This document shows positions 15,114 to 22,009 of a stretch of 64,000 nt of DNA, in pieces. The notes below the pieces were generated by a model. It was not told where the DNA came from and searched no databases. It saw only the letters and a list, made by a program, of their open reading frames with translations. Each line of letters starts with the position of its first letter. Position 1 is the first letter of the stretch. The translations under genes and the position numbers were made by a program. The stretch comes from Candidatus Yanofskyibacteriota bacterium (GTDB lineage: Bacteria > Patescibacteria > Paceibacteria > 2-02-FULL-40-12 > IGHO2-12-FULL-4): contig JACPNK010000005.1 of the NCBI GenBank assembly GCA_016185525.1, positions 62,001-126,000 on the forward strand. The letters run 5' to 3'.

Positions 15114-16265
15114 ATGGCTAATTTTTTTAGGACAATTGAAGAGGTTCTTGCTGACTGGGGACGCAGGCAACGTCAACTTCCCTCTCGCAACGAACTGTTA
15201 AAAAGCGAAATCTTAAACAAGCTACAGGCTACAGAGCCGATGCTGCCGAAAATTTTACCGCAACACTGGCACACTCCTTGGCTTAGTTTTGCTTTTACCA
15301 GCTTGGCACTGATTTCCTTGTTTGTCGGAAGTCTTTTGCCTCTTGGAACTTCTACTACGGTCAAAACTCTAAACAACAAGGACGTAGAACTTTCAAGTCC
15401 GTTTTCAAATTCGTTGAGCATCCGAAAGGGCGATTCAATTTTCTTCACTCCGCCACAAGGTTATGAAATTCCAATAACTGATAACCGTGAGTTTACAAGA
15501 ACCGACTACAGCGCCAATATCCGTACTCGCCGCGTAGATGAACTTGTTGAAAATATTGGCGATACCGTCCGTTTTCTTGGCGGGCGGGTGGATAGTTCCA
15601 ACAGCTCTAAGCAATATGGCCATGTCAGTTTTGTGGTGCCGGCAGACAAATTTGAATCTTTCAGGCGTTCGGTCAAAAGATTGGCAGGCGGCAGGTTTTT
15701 GATAGAAAATATCTACACCGAGAATCTTCTTCCGCAAAAGCAATCCATTGAACAACAGCAAAAAAATGCGGGGGAAACACTTACCAAACTTAGAAGCGAA
15801 AAAAACAGTCTTATCTCAAACCACAAAAAAGTCGTTGCTCAGATCCAGTCAAAGATAAACGAAGTTGACAAGAGGATCACCGCGGTTAGAATTAAGCTTG
15901 ACGTCACCAACGATCCGTCGCAAAGGGAGATTCTTAAAGCTGAAGAAAGAAGGCTTTTGGACGAAAAGAATACCCTTGAAGCTGAACTTGCTAACGAAAA
16001 CTCTAATTACTCAAGCAAGCTTTATTCGCTTGATTTGCAAATCCGAGAAAATGAAGCAATTTTAGACAGTGCTTTTAAAGAAGACCAAAAACTTGTTGAT
16101 ACTGTTGCCACCGTCCGCGGGACTGTTTCTCTTGGTTGGATAAGCGTTTGGGAAATTATCCGGCTTTATGTTCCCGTAAACTTTGGCTTTGTGGTATTCG
16201 GCATTGCCGCAATTGCCGCTTATCTTATTCACCGCCGACGTTCATATTTATTTTTGCCGGACTAA
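15114..16265 (+). CDS. DUF4349 membrane protein, likely sigma partner
   Basis: 383 residues. A short cytoplasmic N-terminus (about 50 residues) is followed by a membrane helix (LSFAFTSLALISLFVGSLL). Then comes the extracytoplasmic DUF4349 domain: IRTRRVDELVENIGDTV, GHVSFVVPADKFESFRRSV. A long coiled coil spans about residues 210-330, and a last membrane helix and basic tail follow (FVVFGIAAIAAYLIHRRR). Its position directly after the ECF sigma gene suggests it senses or restrains the sigma factor, but no zinc anti-sigma motif (HxxxCxxC) is visible. A terminator overlaps its stop. Confidence 0.78.
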   Translation: MANFFRTIEEVLADWGRRQRQLPSRNELLKSEILNKLQATEPMLPKILPQHWHTPWLSFAFTSLALISLFVGSLLPLGTSTTVKTLNNKDVELSSPFSNSLSIRKGDSIFFTPPQGYEIPITDNREFTRTDYSANIRTRRVDELVENIGDTVRFLGGRVDSSNSSKQYGHVSFVVPADKFESFRRSVKRLAGGRFLIENIYTENLLPQKQSIEQQQKNAGETLTKLRSEKNSLISNHKKVVAQIQSKINEVDKRITAVRIKLDVTNDPSQREILKAEERRLLDEKNTLEAELANENSNYSSKLYSLDLQIRENEAILDSAFKEDQKLVDTVATVRGTVSLGWISVWEIIRLYVPVNFGFVVFGIAAIAAYLIHRRRSYLFLPD

Positions 16266-16286
16266 AGAGGGCTCTCCGCCCTCTTT
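16264..16286 (+). terminator. Terminator overlapping the DUF4349 stop codon
   Basis: AAAGAGGGC-TCTCC-GCCCTCTTT hairpin, followed by an A/T-rich stretch containing the next promoter. Confidence 0.65.
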
Positions 16287-16312
16287 AAATTTTAGAAGTA
16301 ATGTGGTAAAAT
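16284..16312 (+). promoter_or_regulatory. Junction promoter J1
   Basis: TTTAAA, 17-nt spacer ending TGTGG, TAAAAT (extended -10 TGG). The -10 box ends 8 nt before ATG 16321, so the transcript should be leaderless or nearly so. Same layout as J2-J4. Confidence 0.65.
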
Positions 16313-16320
16313 TTTTTCAA

Positions 16321-16551
16321 ATGCCCACCCCCGCTATTACCAAAAAATTAACCCAAAAAGGTGACTTTGTAATCATTCCTCGTAAAGGATACGAGGAGTT
16401 TTTAGCTTGGCGAGGAACAAACAAGAGAATAGAGACTTACACTCCGACACCTGCCGAGAAAAGGGCTATTGCCAAAGCAAAACGAAACTTTACCAAAGGA
16501 AATTATGTAACTTGGGAAGAACTGAAACATGAGTTGGCAAGTAATCGTTGA
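16321..16551 (+). CDS. Type II antitoxin, copy 1
   Basis: 76 residues, with the first 26 identical to the antitoxin at 18684 apart from one or two positions (MPTPAITKKLTQKGDFVIIP). Short N-terminal strand segment, then a basic helix (EKRAIAKAKRNFTKGN) and VTWEELKHEL, the usual layout of an AbrB- or Phd-like DNA-binding part plus a toxin-neutralising tail. Start at ATG 16321 because the promoter -10 lies just upstream. It overlaps the toxin remnant's start by 23 bases. Since the toxin partner is broken, this copy may be an orphan antitoxin. Confidence 0.7.
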   Translation: MPTPAITKKLTQKGDFVIIPRKGYEEFLAWRGTNKRIETYTPTPAEKRAIAKAKRNFTKGNYVTWEELKHELASNR

Positions 16552-16691
16552 TAAATCAGCCAGAAAACAACTCCAGCGTTTACCAAAAAGAGGTTTCCAG
16601 TATTTACAGAATTTTTTACACAATTTATTTTAAAGAAAGGATAATTTACATTTTTGAAATCAAGCGTCGAACCACGACTACTTATTCGTAA
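16529..16691 (+). pseudogene. RelE-type toxin, internally deleted and frameshifted
   Basis: Begins MSWQVIVDKSARKQLQRLPK, like the intact toxin at 18900 (VVVRKSAEKQLDRLSK). It then loses the central half and continues in another frame as YRIFYTIYFKERIIYIFEIK plus RRTTTTYS, matching the intact toxin's C-terminus. The last 35 bases are nearly identical to 19118-19151. It ends at TAA 16691, directly abutting the next gene's ATG. Confidence 0.82.
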
Positions 16692-17513
16692 ATGAAAAAC
16701 CAAAAAGGATTCGCTCTTGTTCCTGTAATCTTGGTGCTTATCATCGCTGGCATGGGCATCTGGTTTTTGCTTACCAAAAGCCTCGCTCCGGATCAGCTCC
16801 GACAATATGTTAAAGACGGCAAAATAGACCGAGATTTTGCATTTTGGTTAGGAAAAAATGAAAGCATGGACGCACTTGTTATTTTCAAGAGTAATGATGA
16901 AAAGAAAAGATTTTTAAACACTTTTTCTAAAAATGACTACATCCTTTTGGAGGACTACGGTGGATTCGAAACGGCCTATATAACAATCCCAAACATGGAT
17001 GCCGCCGGTAGAATTTTATCAGATTCAGGAGTAGTAAAGTTTTCACCATACGGATGGGCTTTTTCGCAATTTGACGTCAAGGCTAGAGCAAAAACAAAAG
17101 CGTATCGTGATGATAAATACGGTTACGAAGTTAAAACCTCCAACTTTTACGCTCCTATCAAGAAACTATCGTCGACAGCTTTAAGAATAGGAGATGAGGC
17201 TATATTCCAGCAAATTTCAGTATTTGATAACCAAACGATTGGGGGCAGGATAAAGACAGCAGACATTCAAGAGATTTTAAAAACTGTTCGTCCGGGGTTA
17301 AGCTTAAGTAGATCAATTAAGAAATCTACTGTGGAGTATTATCTGGGAGGTAAAAAAGGTAAAGCGGTTATTTTTACCTTGGCACCGGAAGACAAGTACA
17401 CTTATATTCTTGTGGAAAAAGATAACAAATTATACGAATTTTTCACTCCCGGTGATCTAAAAAATGGCGGGTCAGATGCAGAAACCTACTCCACCTTTAA
17501 ATTTATTAAGTAA
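16692..17513 (+). CDS. QKGF membrane-anchored protein 1
   Basis: 273 residues. N-terminus MKNQKGFALVPVILVLIIAG: a K-G-F site before a single hydrophobic helix, resembling a class III (prepilin-type) signal but without Glu at +5. The long extracytoplasmic part has no recognised domain. It contains DDKYGYEVKTSNF and ends STFKFIK, both shared with the proteins at 18017 and 19153. The ATG directly follows the toxin remnant's stop (TAAATG), so it was cotranslated with a TA pair. Its terminal codons form the -35 of the next cassette's promoter. Function unknown. Confidence 0.72.
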   Translation: MKNQKGFALVPVILVLIIAGMGIWFLLTKSLAPDQLRQYVKDGKIDRDFAFWLGKNESMDALVIFKSNDEKKRFLNTFSKNDYILLEDYGGFETAYITIPNMDAAGRILSDSGVVKFSPYGWAFSQFDVKARAKTKAYRDDKYGYEVKTSNFYAPIKKLSSTALRIGDEAIFQQISVFDNQTIGGRIKTADIQEILKTVRPGLSLSRSIKKSTVEYYLGGKKGKAVIFTLAPEDKYTYILVEKDNKLYEFFTPGDLKNGGSDAETYSTFKFIK

Positions 17514-17524
17514 TGTGGTATAGT
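17496..17524 (+). promoter_or_regulatory. Junction promoter J2 for hicBA
   Basis: TTTAAA (17496-17501), 17-nt spacer, TATAGT (17519-17524) with TGG extension. The -35 is made by the Phe-Lys codons of the preceding gene. Seven bases separate the -10 from ATG 17531, so hicB mRNA is probably leaderless. Confidence 0.7.
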
Positions 17525-17530
17525 GAACCC

Positions 17531-17788
17531 ATGCCAAAAGTCAATAAAAAAATCTACTCTTACTCGGTATTTTATGAATCGGATCCGGACGGCGGTTATA
17601 TTGTAACCGCACCAACCCTACCCGGTTGTTATAGCCAAGGCGATACACTAGAAGAAGCCGAAAAAAATATCAGAGAAGCGATCGAGCTTTACATAGAAAG
17701 TTTGGTTGCCCACCGTGAACCTATTCCGAAGGAAGTAAAATCTTTTCAGGGCACTGTGGTAATTCCTGTTTCACCCCCTGCTCGATAG
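17531..17788 (+). CDS. hicB: HicB-family antitoxin
   Basis: 85 residues from ATG 17531, chosen because a promoter -10 ends 7 bases upstream. Degenerate RNase H fold of HicB: SYSVFYESDPDGGYIVTAPTLPGCYSQGDTLEEAEKNI. The helix REAIELYIESLVAH is typical, and the tail FQGTVVIPVSPPAR lacks an obvious DNA-binding domain. It neutralises the HicA mRNA interferase encoded one base downstream. The antitoxin-first order is opposite to E. coli hicAB but common elsewhere. Confidence 0.92.
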   Translation: MPKVNKKIYSYSVFYESDPDGGYIVTAPTLPGCYSQGDTLEEAEKNIREAIELYIESLVAHREPIPKEVKSFQGTVVIPVSPPAR

Positions 17789-17789
17789 C

Positions 17790-18020
17790 ATGGTTAAGAT
17801 TCCTGCTTTAACTGCCAAAAAAGTCATCAAAGTTCTCAAAAGAATAGGATTTTTAGAAGATCGTCAAAAAGGTAGCCATCTAATTTTGTTTAACTCAAAA
17901 ACCAACACGAGAACAGTTGTGCCAGTTCACGCTGGAAAAACACTGAAAAAGCCTCTTGTACGAGCAATTATTAATGATACTAAATTAACCGTCAAAGAAT
18001 TTGTAGAGTTACTAAAATGA
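17790..18020 (+). CDS. hicA: HicA-family mRNA interferase toxin
   Basis: 76 residues with a dsRBD-like fold. LTAKKVIKVLKRIGFLEDRQ leads to KGSHLILF, containing the catalytic His, then TRTVVPVHAGKTLKKPLVRAII. HicA cleaves mRNA and tmRNA when not bound by HicB. It starts one base after the hicB stop, and its own stop overlaps the next gene's start (ATGA), so a membrane protein is translationally coupled to the toxin, an unusual third component. Confidence 0.93.
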   Translation: MVKIPALTAKKVIKVLKRIGFLEDRQKGSHLILFNSKTNTRTVVPVHAGKTLKKPLVRAIINDTKLTVKEFVELLK

Positions 18021-18664
18021 AAAACCAAAAAGGATTTTCTAAAATAGCGGTGATTATTATTGCTGCAATTGTGATCGCAGTTGCCGGCTGGCGGTATTTA
18101 TGGAGACCATACACGAATATCTACCCAGTTACTCCCACTCCGACAGTTAGTTCAACTACTGACCCCACCGCTGGCTCGCCCCGTGACGAAATTTTACGGG
18201 GCTGGCAAACTTACCGCAATGAGCAGTATGGGTTTGAGTTCCAAACTCCCGCCAACTGGATTATTGAAAATGAAAGTCGAGACGTCGGAAACGGTGTGGC
18301 GTTTATTACTGATTTTAAATCCCCGGACTTCAAACAGGCTGGGGATATGATGAATGAAGTGGATGTTTTGAGTGGCTATTTGCTCAATATTCATTTACAA
18401 TATCCTTCAAATATTAAAACTTTTAGCGAACTGACAGAATTTTTGAAGCTCGGTCGTGGCGGCCACATTCAGTTGAGTGAGAAATTGATTTTGGTAGATG
18501 GTGAAAAGACCATCTTACATGACTTAGGAGATTATCGGCAAGGTAGCTTGAAGGATGTGCATTTTCTTCACGGGGATAAATGGTTCACTATTACCTTTTC
18601 TTACGCGAATTACGAAGATGATCAATTCAACCAAATCCTCTCCACCTTTAAATTTATTAAGTAA
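18017..18664 (+). CDS. QKGF membrane-anchored protein 2 (coupled to hicA)
   Basis: 215 residues. MKNQKGFSKIAVIIIAAIVIAVAG anchor, a Pro/Thr/Ser linker, then GWQTYRNEQYGFEFQTP, the start of a PsbP-like beta domain common in CPR extracytoplasmic proteins. The end is STFKFIK. The linker and second half match the protein at 19153, the N-terminus that at 16692. The ATGA overlap with hicA makes it the third gene of the TA operon. Predicted on the outer face of the membrane. Whether it affects toxin activity is unknown. Confidence 0.78.
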   Translation: MKNQKGFSKIAVIIIAAIVIAVAGWRYLWRPYTNIYPVTPTPTVSSTTDPTAGSPRDEILRGWQTYRNEQYGFEFQTPANWIIENESRDVGNGVAFITDFKSPDFKQAGDMMNEVDVLSGYLLNIHLQYPSNIKTFSELTEFLKLGRGGHIQLSEKLILVDGEKTILHDLGDYRQGSLKDVHFLHGDKWFTITFSYANYEDDQFNQILSTFKFIK

Positions 18665-18675
18665 TATGGTAAAAT
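18647..18675 (+). promoter_or_regulatory. Junction promoter J3
   Basis: TTTAAA, 17-nt spacer, TAAAAT with TGG extension. From here to about 18765 the DNA is nearly identical to 16284-16400. Confidence 0.68.
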
Positions 18676-18683
18676 TTTTTCAA

Positions 18684-18896
18684 ATGCCCACCCCCGCTAT
18701 TACCAAAAAATTAACCCAAAAAGGTGACTTTGTAATCATTCCTCGTAAAGAATACGAGGAGTTTTTGAAATTTAACTCTAGGCCGGTATATAAACCGACA
18801 AAAACTGAGTCGCGTATGATCAAACGAGCCAGAGAGGATTTTAAAAAAGGCAACTACATAACTCTGGAGGAGCTAAAAAAGAAATTAGGGTTTTGA
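18684..18896 (+). CDS. Type II antitoxin, copy 2
   Basis: 70 residues. The N-terminal third is almost identical to the antitoxin at 16321, but the rest diverges (KPTKTESRMIKRAREDFKKG, ITLEELKKKLGF), as expected if the C-terminal half is matched to its own toxin. Starts at ATG 18684, eight bases after the -10, so probably leaderless; an upstream in-frame ATG lies inside the promoter. The intact RelE-type toxin follows after three bases. Confidence 0.82.
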   Translation: MPTPAITKKLTQKGDFVIIPRKEYEEFLKFNSRPVYKPTKTESRMIKRAREDFKKGNYITLEELKKKLGF

Positions 18897-18899
18897 TTA

Positions 18900-19151
18900 A
18901 TGTGGAGCGTTGTTGTAAGAAAATCTGCCGAAAAACAGTTGGATAGACTATCCAAATCCGCTCAAGTCAAAATAATTCTTGCTCTGGAGACTTTCAAAAG
19001 CAATCCATTTAGCGGCGATATCGCCAATCTCAAAGACAGTATCTGGCGCCGGCGTGTCGGCTCCTATCGCATTACATTTGAACTGATCAAATTCAGACGG
19101 ATAATTTATGTAATTGAAATCAAGCGTCGGACCACAACTACTTATTCGTAA
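18900..19151 (+). CDS. RelE/ParE-superfamily toxin, intact
   Basis: 83 residues, usual RelE length. VVVRKSAEKQLDRLSKSAQ gives the N-terminal strand and helix. IANLKDSIWRRRVGSYRITF is the central beta sheet with basic residues, and IIYVIEIKRRTTTTYS is the last strand and tail. RelE-type toxins cleave mRNA in the ribosomal A site, while ParE relatives poison gyrase; the basic RRR/RR residues favour RNA. Directly follows its antitoxin and is followed by a QKGF protein starting one base after the toxin stop. Confidence 0.88.
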   Translation: MWSVVVRKSAEKQLDRLSKSAQVKIILALETFKSNPFSGDIANLKDSIWRRRVGSYRITFELIKFRRIIYVIEIKRRTTTTYS

Positions 19152-19152
19152 A

Positions 19153-19752
19153 ATGAAACAACTCTTTCAACAATTTCAGAATCAAAAAGGCTTTGCCATC
19201 ATCCCTCTCATAGTTATCCTCGCTTTAGCCGGCATTGGGGTTTATTGGTTTACCTCCGGAAGAACAATTCCGGGTGTATCTTGGCTTATGCCAACCCCAG
19301 ATCCGACTGCTGGGTGGCAGACATACAGAAATGAGCAGTATGGGTTTGAGGTGAAGTATCCGGAGGGGTGGCAAATAAATGAAAATAATAGTCCGCTAAC
19401 TTCACAATGGGTTCAAGTATTTTTAAACTCTAATCAGTTACAATCACAGAAAGAACCCCAGGTTCTAGACGATTTTGAGATCAAAGTAAGCAAAGAATAC
19501 AAACCAGGGTGGGAAAATTATTTTTTTGACCACAGTTCTAACGGTGAAATCACAATAAATAATGTCTATTGGAAAACCTTTTTGTTGCCAACTGGTACCG
19601 GTGGAGACGCGGCGTCAGGACAGACTTTTTTACCAGTTTTCGGACTTCAGTCGGTTCATAATAACTCTCTTTTTTCAATAAAATTTTTTAATCAAACCAA
19701 TTTAACATCTTTACAAAACCAAATCCTCGCCACCTTTAAATTTATTAAGTAA
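19153..19752 (+). CDS. QKGF membrane-anchored protein 3 (follows RelE toxin)
   Basis: 199 residues from ATG 19153, one base after the toxin stop. FQNQKGFAIIPLIVILALAG is the anchor, with a Pro/Thr linker (MPTPDPTAG), then WQTYRNEQYGFEVKYPEGW and a beta-rich domain, ending ATFKFIK. The core is closely related to the hicA-linked protein at 18017, while the neighbouring TA pairs are unrelated, so this third gene goes with different TA types. Predicted extracytoplasmic. Function unknown. Confidence 0.78.
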   Translation: MKQLFQQFQNQKGFAIIPLIVILALAGIGVYWFTSGRTIPGVSWLMPTPDPTAGWQTYRNEQYGFEVKYPEGWQINENNSPLTSQWVQVFLNSNQLQSQKEPQVLDDFEIKVSKEYKPGWENYFFDHSSNGEITINNVYWKTFLLPTGTGGDAASGQTFLPVFGLQSVHNNSLFSIKFFNQTNLTSLQNQILATFKFIK

Positions 19753-19763
19753 TGTGGTAGAGT
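19735..19763 (+). promoter_or_regulatory. Junction promoter J4, upstream of pnp
   Basis: TTTAAA, 17-nt spacer, TAGAGT with TGG extension: the same junction as J1-J3, but here followed by a long leader and pnp. Confidence 0.55.
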
Positions 19764-19769
19764 GCTTTT

Positions 19770-19896
19770 ATTAACTTTGACAAGTAAGTTTTGCGGGGAG
19801 GAACGGAAGTAATGGGGCTTTGGCCAAAGCGTTCAAAAAGTTGAGCTTTTTGGCCAGAATCAGTTACTCTCCTCTCGTTTACTTGTTACACAATTT
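19770..19896 (+). promoter_or_regulatory. Structured pnp leader
   Basis: ACAAGTAA (19780-19787) pairs with TTACTTGT (19879-19886), and GAGGA..AGTAA pairs with TTACT.TCCTC inside it. An apical CTTTGGCCAAAG hairpin is also present. One long stem-loop ends just before the GTG start. E. coli pnp is autoregulated through a leader stem, so a similar role is plausible. Confidence 0.6.
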
Positions 19897-21993
19897 GTGG
19901 ATATAAAAACATATTCCGAAGAGTTTGCGGGCAAGAAGCTCTTTGTTGAAATTGGCCGTTTGGCCGGACAGGCCAACGGCTCTTGCCGTGTGCAGTACGG
20001 CGATTCTACGGTGCTGGTAACAGCCACGATGTCGGCTCATCCAAAAAGCGCCGACTACTTTCCTTTGTCGGTGGACTACGAAGAAAAGTATTACGCCGCC
20101 GGAAAGATCAAGGGCTCAAAATGGATCAAGCGCGAAACCCGTCCGTCGGAGGAAGCGATTCTCACCAGCCGGGTAATTGACCGCTCAATCAGGCCAAGGT
20201 TTGACCACAACATAAGAAACGAGGTACAGGTTGTGCCAACTGTCTTAACTTTTGACGGAGTCAACGACCCCGACATAGTGGCGCTTTTTGGCGCTTCTTT
20301 GGCTTTGATGATATCTGACATTCCTTTTGCTGGCCCGGTGGCTGGCGTTCGGATTGGTAAAATCGCGGGCAAATTAGTTATAAACCCAACTTATGCCGAA
20401 CGCACCCAAAGCGACTTTGACATAATTGTCGCCGGCACGGCCAACAAAATAAATATGATTGAGGCCGGCGGTAAGATTATCCCGGAAAAAGACATGGCTG
20501 AAGCTATAAATCATGGCTTCAAAGAAATACAAAAATTAACCAAACTACAGCAGAAAATTGCGGATGATTTTAAGGTTGAGAAGAAAAAACTGGACATTTT
20601 CAGCCACGACGAGGCTTTGCACAAGCTAGTCAGCGATTTTGTTGCGCCAAGACTTGAAAAGGTGCTTTACACGCCTCACAAACAAGAGTATGTGGAAGGC
20701 CTTCACAGAACACAGGACGAGCTTGCTGAATATATCAAGGAACAATTCAAAGAGCATCCGGAGTTAGATGGCAAGCTTAAAGAAGCAAACGTTATCTTTG
20801 AAGAAGAAATTGACCGGATCGTCCACAAAAATATTTTGGAGTCGGAAAAAAGACCGGATGGCAGAAAAGTTGATGAACTCCGGGCAATTAACGCTGAAGT
20901 TGCCGTTCTCCCCCACTCTCACGGCACCGGCTTGTTTAACCGAGGCACGACTCAAGCGCTATCGTCACTTACTCTAGCGGCACCGGGCATGGAGCAATGG
21001 ATTGAAACCATGGAAATTGAACTGACTAAAAAACGCTTTATGCATCACTATGTTTTTCCGCCTTTTAGTGTCGGCGAGGTTGGCAGAATGGGTTTTGCCG
21101 GCCGAAGAGAAATTGGCCACGGCGCTTTGGCTGAAAGAGCTTTGGAGCCGATTATCCCTTCCAAAGAAGAATTTCCTTATACAATCAGGGTTGTTTCTGA
21201 AATCCTATCTTCCAACGGCTCATCTTCTATGGCCTCGGTTTGCGGCGCCTCTTTGGCTTTGATGGACGGCGGTGTGCCGGTCAAAACGCCGGCGGCGGGA
21301 ATTGCCATGGGTTTAATGTTTTCCGCCGAAGGCGATAAGTATAAAGTCCTAACCGATATTCAAGGTCCGGAGGACCACCATGGCGATATGGACTTAAAAG
21401 TTGCCGGCACTAGAGATGGCATTACGGCTATGCAGATGGATGTAAAAATTGAAGGCATCACGCCGGAAATACTGGAAAAGGCGCTAGAACAAACCAAAAA
21501 AGCAAGGTTAGAAATACTGGATCATATGGCCAAGGCCATATCAGAGCCAAGAAAAGAACTCTCATCTTTTGCACCTAGGGTTAAAATTATTAAAATAAAT
21601 CCGGAAAAGATTCGCACCGTAATCGGTCCGCAGGGCAAAATGATAAACGAAATTATAGACAAAACCGGCGTGCAAATTGACATTGAAGACGACGGCTCGG
21701 TGTTCATAACTTCAGACAGCGCCGAAGGCATGAAAAAGGCAATCTTGTGGATTGAAGATATAACTTACGAAGCCAAACCGGGCGACGAGTTTGACGGCAA
21801 AGTTGTAAAAATTATGGATTTCGGGGCTTTTGTTGAGTTTAAACCCGGACAAGACGGCATGGTCCATGTTTCTGAAATTTCAAACGAGCATATCCGCCGG
21901 CCGTCAGATGTTCTAAAAATTGGACAAAGCGTGCATGTGCGTGTGAAAAACATCGACGAGTATGGTAGAATAAACTTATCCATGAAAAAATAA
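19897..21993 (+). CDS. pnp: Polyribonucleotide nucleotidyltransferase (PNPase)
   Basis: 698 residues, normal length. Phosphorolytic 3'-5' exoribonuclease and degradosome component. Two RNase PH domains (QANGSCRVQYGDSTVLVTAT near the start; HSHGTGLFNRGTTQALSSLT about residue 350) flank an all-helical linker. A KH domain (RTVIGPQGKMINEIIDKTG) and a C-terminal S1 domain (GKVVKIMDFGAFVEFKPGQD) follow. The start is GTG 19897 with no Shine-Dalgarno, at the foot of a long leader hairpin, suggesting structure-controlled translation. rpsO is not adjacent, unlike the common rpsO-pnp arrangement. Confidence 0.97.
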   Translation: MDIKTYSEEFAGKKLFVEIGRLAGQANGSCRVQYGDSTVLVTATMSAHPKSADYFPLSVDYEEKYYAAGKIKGSKWIKRETRPSEEAILTSRVIDRSIRPRFDHNIRNEVQVVPTVLTFDGVNDPDIVALFGASLALMISDIPFAGPVAGVRIGKIAGKLVINPTYAERTQSDFDIIVAGTANKINMIEAGGKIIPEKDMAEAINHGFKEIQKLTKLQQKIADDFKVEKKKLDIFSHDEALHKLVSDFVAPRLEKVLYTPHKQEYVEGLHRTQDELAEYIKEQFKEHPELDGKLKEANVIFEEEIDRIVHKNILESEKRPDGRKVDELRAINAEVAVLPHSHGTGLFNRGTTQALSSLTLAAPGMEQWIETMEIELTKKRFMHHYVFPPFSVGEVGRMGFAGRREIGHGALAERALEPIIPSKEEFPYTIRVVSEILSSNGSSSMASVCGASLALMDGGVPVKTPAAGIAMGLMFSAEGDKYKVLTDIQGPEDHHGDMDLKVAGTRDGITAMQMDVKIEGITPEILEKALEQTKKARLEILDHMAKAISEPRKELSSFAPRVKIIKINPEKIRTVIGPQGKMINEIIDKTGVQIDIEDDGSVFITSDSAEGMKKAILWIEDITYEAKPGDEFDGKVVKIMDFGAFVEFKPGQDGMVHVSEISNEHIRRPSDVLKIGQSVHVRVKNIDEYGRINLSMKK

Positions 21994-22009
21994 TTTTGGA
22001 TAAGTTTAT

